53,202 nt of DNA, taken from a virus. Position numbers and translations under genes: made by a program. This document shows positions 4,440 to 15,200 of the stretch, one piece after another. The stretch lies in IMG/VR virus record IMGVR_UViG_3300033273_000307, positions 1 through 53,202 of that record. One strand, given 5' to 3'. The notes under the pieces were generated by a model. That model searched no databases, was not told the DNA's origin, and worked only from the letters and a program-made list of their open reading frames with translations. Positions within the stretch are counted from its first letter, which is position 1; each line of letters starts with the position of its first letter.

Positions 4440-6232
4440 TGCCTTATACTCAGGTTGCCAACTTAGACTTTGAAGATATCAAGATTGCTCTAAAGGAGTA
4501 TCTTAGATCACAATCGGATTTTACTGATTATGACTTTGATGGATCTGCGTTATCAACGCTGATCGATACCCTTGCCTATAATACGTATTATACGGCATTC
4601 AATGCCAATATGGCAGTCAATGAACTATTCCTTGAATCTGCTACGTTGAGAGACAACGTAGTATCGTTAGCGAAGCAATTAGGGTACAGACCCAAGAGTG
4701 CTACCGCTCCTACTGCGTATGTCTCTTTTACTGTCACATATGACAATCCAACAACTGACACAGAACTGGTTCTTAAGAAGGGAACAGGATTCATTGCTTC
4801 TTATGATGAGAACATCTATCAGTATGTTGTACAAGATGATGTAACAGCACAAGTAGCAAATAATACAGCAATCTTTGAGAATGTAGAGATCAAAGAAGGA
4901 TCTTTGCTAGTAAACACATTTGTTGTCAATGCTGCTAGCAAGAGTCAGAGATTTATTCTTGATAACGAAGATATCGATACCACCACTATTAGAGTAAGAG
5001 TATACCCAGGTGGCGGAAGTTTTAATGAACCATATCTATTAGCAGACAATATCCTAGGTGTTGATAGTACATCTAAGGTATTCTTCCTTGATGAGATTGA
5101 GGATGAAAGATATGAGATTCTATTAGGAGATGGTGTTCTTGGTAGAAAATTAGAGAACAACTCTCGTGTTGAAGTATCATACCTGACAACAAATGCTGCT
5201 GAAAGCAATGGGGTCAAGACATTTGTATTCAGTGGTGTTCTAGAGAACCCCAATGGTGTTACTCCACAAACAAGCGTAACTATTGATTCTAGCGTTGCTG
5301 CTTCTGGTGGAGAAGCACTAGAGAGTCTAAAGAAGATCAAGTATACCGCACCTAAAGCATTTGGTGCCCAGGACCGCGCTGTAACCGCCCAGGACTACGA
5401 AGCAATTGTTCGTAAGATGTATCCTGCCACCAGTGACATTATCATCTTTGGAGGCGAAGATCAGGAGCCACCAGAGTATGGTAAAGTATTCATTGCATTG
5501 AAACCAAAGGATGCAAGTTACTTGACATCTTTAACAAAGGGCAAGATCGTTGCTGAGTTAAAGAAGTATGTTGTTGCATCTGTAGAACCTAGGATTGTTG
5601 ATCCATCTATTCTGTTTGTTGAGTTGTCTAGTAAGATCTATTACAATGGATCTTCGACTGATCAGACGCCATCTCAAATTAGAGACAAGGTAATTGGTGC
5701 TGTACAAAACTATCTTGATAATTCTGATACAGAAAAGTTCAATGGTAAGTTTAGATACAGTAAAGCAGTTGGTGTTATTGATGATGCAGACCGTAACATC
5801 AATTCCAATTTAACAGAAGTCACAATGAGAAAAGACTTCTATCCTTCTCTCAATTCTACATTCTATTATGAGGTATGTTTCCAAAATGCGTTCGACAGTG
5901 AATGCGACGATCCTGTTCTTTCGTCTACTGCCTTTAGGGTTACTGAGTATCCTAATTTCGATGTCTATGTCGAAGACAGGGCAGGCAAAATCGTCCTATA
6001 TACAATAGATAGCGCATCTGGCGAAAAAGTTGTCCTTGACAGCGATATTGGCGATATTGATTATGTAAAAGGTGAACTGAAGATGTATGCTCTGACTATC
6101 ATCAGAGGCAGTTTCTTCGACAACCGTATTTCTGTAAGAGTCAAGCCCCTTTCAAATGATATCAAGGCAGTCCGTGAGGTCTATCTTGACGTTGACGTTG
6201 CGAATTCCTCGTTCACTGCATACAAAGAGTAA
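4439..6232 (+). CDS. 6: Baseplate wedge protein gp6
   Basis: A 597-residue protein homologous to T4 gp6 (660 aa). The N-terminal third holds the family signature DYDFDGSALSTLIDTLAYNT (about residues 29-48), then NMAVNELFLESA and VVSLAKQLGYRP. Residues about 290-320 carry the GGEALESLKKIKYTAPKAF-type segment seen in gp6/J-like baseplate proteins, followed by an AQDRAVTAQDYEAIV motif. gp6 dimers form the inner ring of the baseplate and change shape during infection. It overlaps gp25 by one base and is followed four bases later by the giant gp7-position gene, so the three are one translational run. Confidence 0.93.
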   Translation: MPYTQVANLDFEDIKIALKEYLRSQSDFTDYDFDGSALSTLIDTLAYNTYYTAFNANMAVNELFLESATLRDNVVSLAKQLGYRPKSATAPTAYVSFTVTYDNPTTDTELVLKKGTGFIASYDENIYQYVVQDDVTAQVANNTAIFENVEIKEGSLLVNTFVVNAASKSQRFILDNEDIDTTTIRVRVYPGGGSFNEPYLLADNILGVDSTSKVFFLDEIEDERYEILLGDGVLGRKLENNSRVEVSYLTTNAAESNGVKTFVFSGVLENPNGVTPQTSVTIDSSVAASGGEALESLKKIKYTAPKAFGAQDRAVTAQDYEAIVRKMYPATSDIIIFGGEDQEPPEYGKVFIALKPKDASYLTSLTKGKIVAELKKYVVASVEPRIVDPSILFVELSSKIYYNGSSTDQTPSQIRDKVIGAVQNYLDNSDTEKFNGKFRYSKAVGVIDDADRNINSNLTEVTMRKDFYPSLNSTFYYEVCFQNAFDSECDDPVLSSTAFRVTEYPNFDVYVEDRAGKIVLYTIDSASGEKVVLDSDIGDIDYVKGELKMYALTIIRGSFFDNRISVRVKPLSNDIKAVREVYLDVDVANSSFTAYKE

Positions 6233-6236
6233 GTAA

Positions 6237-9200
6237 ATGCCTGCTGTAAAGACTAAGAGAATTTCTGCTCTGATTGAGTCCCAGCTTCCAGAATTCATTT
6301 CTTCCGAATACGAACTATTCAGCAAGTTTGTATCGAAGTATTATGAAGCACAGGAAGTTCAGGGTGGTCCCTTGGATATTCTTAGTAATATTCAAAAGTA
6401 TGCTGATATTAGTTACTACGAGAAAAATCTTCTGAAGCAGAACGATGTTCTTGCTGTTGGCATTAATGAGTCATCTTCTTTCATTACTCTTGGGGACGCA
6501 ACTTCATTTCCAAAGAAAAATGGTTATGTAAGAATTGATGATGAGATCATCTTTTATGAAAGAAGAACAGATACAGAACTACAGAACTGTTTTAGAGGTG
6601 TTAGTGGTAACACATCTCTAGGTGATCTATACGAAGCAAGTAATTTTAAGACTACAGAGTCTGCATCTCACAGTGCAGGGCAGAGGGTTTACAACGTTAG
6701 TAACCTTTTCCTGTATGCACTTGTTAGAAATTTCGAAAGTCAGTATCTAGCAGGATTTCCTCAAAAGTATTTGAGGGGTGAGGTAGATAAGAGAACTCTA
6801 ATCAAGAACATCTCTAAGTTCTACAGAGCAAAAGGAACTACAAGTTCCATCAAGTTTATCTTTAATACTATTGTTACTTCTGATGCTGAGAATAAGCCAG
6901 AAGTATACAAACCAAAAGATTTTACATACAAGGCATCCAACGCTGATTGGATCAGTGTATACGCTGTAAAAGCGAAAGTTATCAGTGGTGATCCTAAGAG
7001 TCTCATTGGACTCAAAGTAGAGCAAGTTGCTACCACTGAATATGGATACGCTTCTGCTACCGTAGATAACGTTTATGCTGACGGTACATCAGATGGTGAG
7101 CAAATCTACAACATTGTCCTAGCACCAGAGACGGTCAATGGCAAATTTGCTGTATCTACAAAGACTAAACTAAGACAAACTCTTGCAGGAACTGCTTCTA
7201 CTGGAGATAGGATCAACGTAGAATCTACAGTTGGTTGGGAAGCACCTGGATCAGTAACTATTGGAACTGAGATTATTAGTTTCAAAGAAAAAACCATAAC
7301 TCAGTTTATTATTGAAAGCAGGCAACCATCTGGTGCTGTAGTTCATTCTGCAAATACACCAGTATACAAACCTGTTCTACTAAAGAGTGGTAATGTATCT
7401 CTGCTATCTCTTGGTGTAGTATATAATCTTCTCCCTAAAGATGGTCAACCATATGCAACACCTGGAGATCAAATCCAAGTTTCGAAACCAGGATTTGAGA
7501 CTGATGATCCAAAAATTATTAAACTAGGAACAAATCAACCACGTTGGTTGTTTGATCAACTGACAAATCCTGTTGCACCGACTCAAACCGAAGTTCAAAC
7601 TGCACTAGAACAAGTATCTACTGATGTCTCTGCTATTTTTGCAGATGATCAATACTATTATATCACATCTTCTAGTTTCCCATCACACAAGATTCTAGAT
7701 GGATCTACTGTCACTCAGACAATTCAAGATCAGAAGTTACTTCGTATCATTAGGAAGCAAGCAAGTAGAACTACTGAAGTATACAAGACTCCAAAAAGAG
7801 ACGTTGGTATTGCAGTAAATGGTGTTCCTTTCTATGGGTTCAGAGATACTAACAGTATTAGATTTGGTAAATTAGAAAAAATTACTGTTGATATTCAAGG
7901 AAGAGGATACAACAAACCACCATTTGTTTTGGTCGATGGTGTACCAAACAAAGCGCGAGCAATCTTGTCTGGACAGGTAGTTGAGAGCATTACTGTAGAC
8001 ACTGATGATGTTTTCCCAAGAACTCCCGAGATTACTATTACTTCTGGTAGAGGAGCAGATGTTAGAGCTGTTGTTACTGATGGAAAAGTAACAAGTCTAG
8101 TTATTGATAATCCTGGTGAGTTCTATTCTTCACCACCTGTTGTTCAGATTAGAGACAGAGCAGGAAGAGGAAGATTTGCTAATTTTGAGGCAATCGTCAA
8201 TACTGATGGCGAAATTACTGGATTTACCAAGATTGAAGAAGGAAACTTCTATAATCAAGATACAGTCATTGTAGACATCATTCCTGCTGGTACTGGTGCT
8301 GTTGGCATTCCAGAACTAAAAGAATGGAACTTTAACAGATACGAAAAACTCAAGGATAGATTCCTTGATACTGAAAATGGATACGTTTTCAAAAATTACA
8401 ATGGTGTTTTGGAATATGGATATGGTTACGTTGCTAACCCCAAAGCACTTCGTGTTGCTCTCAATGACAACATCAACAACGCAGGATCTGAACCTGCTAC
8501 AAAAACTCATTCACCTATTATTGGATTCGCTTATGATGGCAATCCAATCTACGGTCCATTCGGTCATGAGAATCCATTAGATTCTAACTCTTCCATTGTT
8601 AGAATGACTTCTAGTTATGCTATCAATGGTAGTAGAAGAGAAGGACCATCTATTTCCCAATATCCATTGGGATCTTTTGTCAATGACTACACCTATACCC
8701 ATAAGAGTGGTTCACTAGACGAAAACAATGGAAGATTTTGTATTACCCCAGAATTTCCGAAAGGAACTTATGCTTATTTCCTTACTATTGATAGCAATCA
8801 AGTACCGCAATATCCGTACATTCTAGGAGATAAGTTCTATTCACTACCCGTGGATAGTAACTACAATTCAAATATCAACCAAGAAGACATTCCCAAGAAT
8901 TCTAAGAAGTTCTTTACTGCTGGAATGCAAGGCAATGGTTCTGGTCTAATTGCAAATATTGCAGAAGTTAAGTCTGGAACTATTGACAGTATCGATGTAG
9001 TAAGATCTTCAAATAACTTCTCTGTCAATTCAAAACTGTATTTCGAAAACAGAGGAACTGAAGGATCTGAAGTAGAAGCGTTAGTTTCTTCTGTCAAAGG
9101 AAGAGATGTAGAATATATCGAGTCGAAAGAAAACAAAGCAGTAAAACTCACTACTATCCAAAATGCATACTTATTTGTTGATGATACTCTAAATCAACCA

Positions 9201-12200
9201 TCATCTGGTGCATATGGATCTATTGTAGGAACAGTTAAGAGCGATAACGAGATTGTTCTTAGAAATGTAGTTGGAACCTTTGATAATACAGGAACTTTCT
9301 CTGCTACTATCAAAACTTTTACAATTCTATTAGATGAGAGAAGTTCTTACACTCAAGGTGCTATTCTTAGTCTCACTGATGGTGTGAACGCACCTGTTGC
9401 TAAAGGTGAAGTTCTAGAAGGAACCAGTGGTCAGAATTTGGTAAAAATCAAGGTTACGGAGGGAACCTGGGTAGTCAACGATGACTACTTCATTCAATCT
9501 AGTGATCTATTCAATACTTCTGGTACTAAGGTTGTTCGTCTAACATCTACTAGTGATGGACTAGAACCATTTGAAGTCAACCAAAGCGTCGCACTCATCG
9601 AGACATCTGATAACCATGGTCTAGGTGTTGGTGATAGAGTCAAGATCGATGTAAACCCAGACGATGCTCTCAAGACAAAAACATACTATCTCAGAAAGAG
9701 ACTATATCAAGAAGCAACTCTAGTCCCACCTGAGAATAATACAAAGATTGAATTCACAGGAATCGGTCGCTATGAAATTCTTAATGGTGGTGCTGATTAT
9801 ACAGCTGGCACTTACACTAATGTTGCTCTTACTGGTGGATCTGGATCTGGAGCAACTGCTACCTTTACGGTATCTGATGCAGGTGTAGTTTCTTCTATTC
9901 AATTCCAAAACCTAGGTTCTGGATATGCAAGAGGAGATTATCTTACTGTCGCAGATGAATCTCTTGTCAGATCTGGTGGATCCGTATCTACTGCTAGATT
10001 TACTCTATATGTTGGACATGCAGGCATTTCTTCTTCTGCTACACGTCTAGTAGTACAAAGTGCTATTGGATATGCTGTAGGAGATCAGATCCAAGTTGGT
10101 GCAGAGGTAATGAGAATTGGATCTATTATTGATGGAGATCTGATCGTAGAAAGAGCACAAGAAGGAACTAAAGCAGTAGATCACTTTGATGGTCAGGTTG
10201 TCTCTCTATACAAACCAAGATACAACTTTGCAACTAATTTCCAGATCTTCTCTACAGGAACTTCTGGTTACATCCAGTCTTACGATCCAGATACTCAAAA
10301 AATTATCATTACTTATGACTATTCAACTCTGAAGTCTAATGCTGATGAAGTTGTCTTGAGTTCTAGTTTCTTTGATTCTAGCGATCCACAAAGATTGGTA
10401 TCTGTTCAGTCTGCAACAGAACTAGAATATAAGTTTGAATTCTCAGAAGACAACGTAACGTTTGTTCCTAATCCAAATATTGCTCTACAAGAGTTCTATA
10501 AGTATAAGTTTGATACGTCTCATTCTAGTCTCACTGGAACTTACTTTGATGTAAGTCCCAGCAGAAACTATAATGTCATTACGCAAGAGAAGTTTGAATC
10601 GACTATCTTACCTGGAAACCCTGGTGCATTTACAGATCTTAAGTTTGGTTTTGGTTCTAGGTTGTCTGATAATGATTATCAAACTAAGAGAGGAACTGAT
10701 TTTACAAACTTCTATTATTTTGATAGAAAGAATGTAGTTTTCTCTGGTGGCGCGTATTTCAATATTATAACAGATCCTCTTCAGGGTGACAAGACCGTAA
10801 TTTATGTAACTCCAAATAGATTTGTTTATGATGTTCCATCCACACCACTATGGGACGGTTCTGGAACTATCACATACACTACGACTGGTCAGTTTGCAGT
10901 TGGAAGAATCAATTCTACTTCTCTAATCAACCTAGGTCTAAACTACAAGAAAGTCCCTACAATTATTGGTGTAGAACCAAATACCAATTTCAGAGCAAAA
11001 GCAACTGTTTTGTTTGATAATGACAGTCAGACTATTGTAGGTATCCGTATTGATGATAAAGGATCAAATTATGTCAATCCAAGAGTCGTAATTACTAAGG
11101 GTGATGGAGTAGACGCTACATTTAATATTGTAGCAAGAGAAGGAGAAATTTTCTCGGTAGTTGTTGATAACCCTGGAAGAGGATATACATTTGCTCCAGA
11201 AGTCGAAATTATTGAAAGTGATATCGAACTCTATGCAGAAAGTACAACTGTTGGTGTTCCTCAGAGTGTTAGCATTGTAAACAATGGCGGAGCATTCCAT
11301 TTAGATAGTACAGTATCACCAGACTTTACTTCCAAGTATGTTGTATCTCTAACCAACATTGTAGGCAATTTTAGAATTGGTGAGAGAGTTGAGCAGGTCA
11401 TAGATGGTAATGTAGTTTTCCGTGCAGTTGTTTCTGAATGGAGACCTGGGTCAAACCTATTGAAGATTGAAAAAGCAGAAAACATCCTAAGACAAGGTAT
11501 TGCGCTAACAGCACAGCAAGGAGTCTCTGGTATTGTTAAGTCTATTTTTGTTACCGAGTTTGATTCTGTAATCTCTAGTTTCTATGATAATCTAGGTTAC
11601 TACAACTCTGATCGTGGTAAACTGGGTGTATCTAACCAGAAGATTACTGATAGTTTCTTCTATCAAGATTATTCTTATGTTGTAAAATCCAGAACACCCA
11701 TTGAACAATGGCGTGATCTAATCAAGAGCACTACTCACCCTGCTGGATTCAAACTGTTTGGTCAAGTAGACATTGAAGCAACTGCTGCAGCAGAAATGCC
11801 AGTAGAGATGCCAAAAGCATCCCACTTTAGTGTCATTCAACTTTGGGATCCAAATAAGAACAAGATTACTGTAGAAAGTACAAAGAGAGTAGTTACTCAA
11901 GTAGTTCAGAAAGTAGAAAATCAAAGAATCAGAAAGGCACAGGGATCTGCTGCTACATCTGAATTCTTATTTAATGAACTTCGTGCATTTGAAATTACAT
12001 TGAATGGTGCCTTTGACGGTTACTATGATAATGATGGAAGATTGCAGGGAACTACAAGTTTCCAAATGCTAGATAATCAAGGCAATGCATTCTTCCCTGC
12101 AAACTTCAATGCTACTGCAAACAATTTGATTATATCTTTGGATGGTGTTCTACAAGAACCTGGAGTTGCATTTACTGTTAGTGGAGATCAAATTGTATTC

Positions 12201-15200
12201 TCTGCTCCTCCACTTGGACCCAACCAAAAACAGACTGGCGAAGGACAGACTGATGTTACTTCATATGAAGGTGTTACTTTCTATGGGAAGTATATTGCAT
12301 TCAAGGACAGTCAGTATAACGATAGATATTTCAAAAAGATTAGAAACATTTATCAAAGAAATGGTAGATGGATTGATGCTGCTAACCAGATTGAAAGAAA
12401 TATTGACTTCATCATTGAAGAGTCTATTGGATATGGACAAGCAACTCATCCCACATTAGATTGGGCAACTAAAAAAGACGATTACCAAAAAGATATCCGT
12501 GAACTATTAAAAGGATATGAACACGATCTAAGGTTTGGTGGTAATGTAAAAACATATGATTTTGTTGATAATTTCTCTGAAAGCACTGATTATGACTACA
12601 TCACAAACAACAAAACCAAATCACTTGATATCTTTAGTTACACTACTAGACTAGCAAAACTAGCAATTCGTAATTGGGACTATGTTGATACTAATGTATC
12701 TTACATTCTAGGATCTACCACAGTTACTGTTACCGATAGTAGCAATCTTGCTGTTGGTATGTACATCAGTTCTGGCAGAGCATATCCAGAGGGAACTAAA
12801 ATTGTATCTATTGATAGTGCTACACAGGTAACACTTTCCAGAGCGGCAATCGCTAACTCTGGTGGTGGCGGTGGTGCTGCACAAGGAGTCACTAATGTAG
12901 ATGGTACAACTGGTAATGGAGTTGGTGCAACAAATACAATTGCTGTCCAACCAGGAGATACATTCCAAGTAGAAGAAGGTGCTACTTATGTTGTGCCAAT
13001 TTCTTTCTCTGGAAGTGACCAGGCAACATTCTACTGGAGTGGAATCAACAATGGAGCATATTACGATGCATCTAATCTAATTTCTTCCAACAAAAACTAT
13101 ATTATCGAAGAAGCACTTGGTTGGGCACAAGCAACATATCCTGGTCTCAACTGGGGAACTATCTCCACCAAGTGTGGTAGAGATTTGGGTTACATGCTTG
13201 ATGCATACATCTATCACTTAAAATGGGGTGGTAATGAAAGACTGGTAGAATTTGGACAACTATACTACAAGTCTGCTAAGTATCCAGATTCCGAAGAACT
13301 TTTACACATCGATGATGAACTAACTGAAACTATTGCAACTTTCAATTATGCTAAGGATCTTATGATTCTAGCAATGAGAAATGCATTGCCATCTGGAACA
13401 TACACTTCTACTGCTCCAGTAATTGATAGCACTGTTCTCACTGATACTCAGTTTCCACTTTGCATTGAAGTAGAATCTACTCTACAAACATATCATGAAA
13501 TTATCAATACTATTTTGACAGAGGGTAAAGGACTAGTCGCAAAGACAAGTCAAAATCCAAATAAAAGAGGTAATTGGAGCACCTCTCTAACATATAGTAA
13601 CATCAATATTATTGGTGATCCTCTACTTCTTGCAAGTGAGTGTAATGATGTTATTTCTTCTGTTGATAGTCTCTATACAAACGTAGAAGAGTTACTCAAT
13701 GATAACCCTGCTACAAGAACACTACCCGATTATGTTGACGGTGAAAATAAAGAATTTGAACTGTATTGGGAAGATGGAACAGAAGTTAATGTAGAGGAAG
13801 ATGAAGATCTATTCCTCACTCTAAATGCTGTTTTACAGAGACCTAAGTTTACAGCAAACTTCCCACAAGAAGATGCATATTATATTGACAGAACTGTAAT
13901 TCCAAACGTATTGAAGTTCGATGTTGCTCCTATTTGGGATCAAGACTTTAGTGCAAAGACTGTTGGGGAACCAACAGCAGTAGAAAAAGTTGTTGGTATT
14001 GGAGTTGGTAATTATAAGAGACTTACCATCGATTACAATCTAGTTGATGGTATCCGCAGTGGTCCATTCCTAATTCTAGATGTAGAAGATAATACTGTAC
14101 AGAGCATTGAAGCAGAAGACAATATGTATGTCTTCCTTGATGGTGTTCTTCAACGTAAAGGATTTTCGTACACTGTTGCTGGTCCAAACATCTACTTCAA
14201 TGTTCCTATTAAAAAGGAAATGAAGATTGACATCCGTTATCTGTACGGAAGAGATGTTGGACAAATTCTAAACATCTATGATTTTGCTCCAGATACCTAC
14301 TTCTCCAGAGGTACACTGGAAATTCCTGGTATACCATTAGCTATCAGACAAGCATTCTCTTCGTTTGCATGGATGGGTGATAAGATTGGACAACCAATTC
14401 ACCTCTGGCAGCAAAGAGCGAATGGCACATACAACGTCATTGCAGAACTTGGAAACTTTAGTATTAATGGATCCAATTTCAACTTTGACATCAAATCTCA
14501 GAAAGCATCTTTTGAAGAGAATTTAGATTATGTGTTTGCTGTCAAAGGAGCATATGATCGTACATTTACCATTGCACATGGCGATGTAGGAACACCAGTA
14601 TTGATTTATGACACAGATGATTTAGGCAGAAATCTATTAAGAGATGATAGTCAGATTTGGGCTGGAACTATTCTAAGAAAAACATTCAAAACTCCATTCG
14701 TATCTTTGTCCAATGATGACAAGATTCGAGTTGAGGGTGAGGATGTATTCAGAAAGGTCAAACTTCTTCCTAGTGTTACAACTAGCACAGAAGGTAGAGA
14801 TGGAGAGCAGGTTACTAATAGCAACTTTGGATCTGTCTCAATCGAGACCTACACTGGAATCACTCGTGGCGAGGGTCTGAGTGTTATTGCTACAATTGAA
14901 AATGGAAGTGTTGTATCACTATCCTGGAACCAACGTAGTTATGACCCACTAACACAACCAACTGCATATCAATATTATACACCACCTGTACTTAATTTCA
15001 TTCCTAAGAATGGACAAGGTGGTGGTGCTAGTGCAAAAGTTCTAGTAAGTAAAGGTCAAGTTGTTAGTGTTGAACTAATAAGTGGTGGATCTGGATACAC
15101 AGAAGCGCCACAGGTAGTTGTAGCAAGAAGATTTGAAGTTCTAACGGAAAGAGACATTGGTGTCTCTCTAATCAATGTCCGCATGAATCCTTATGTCGAA

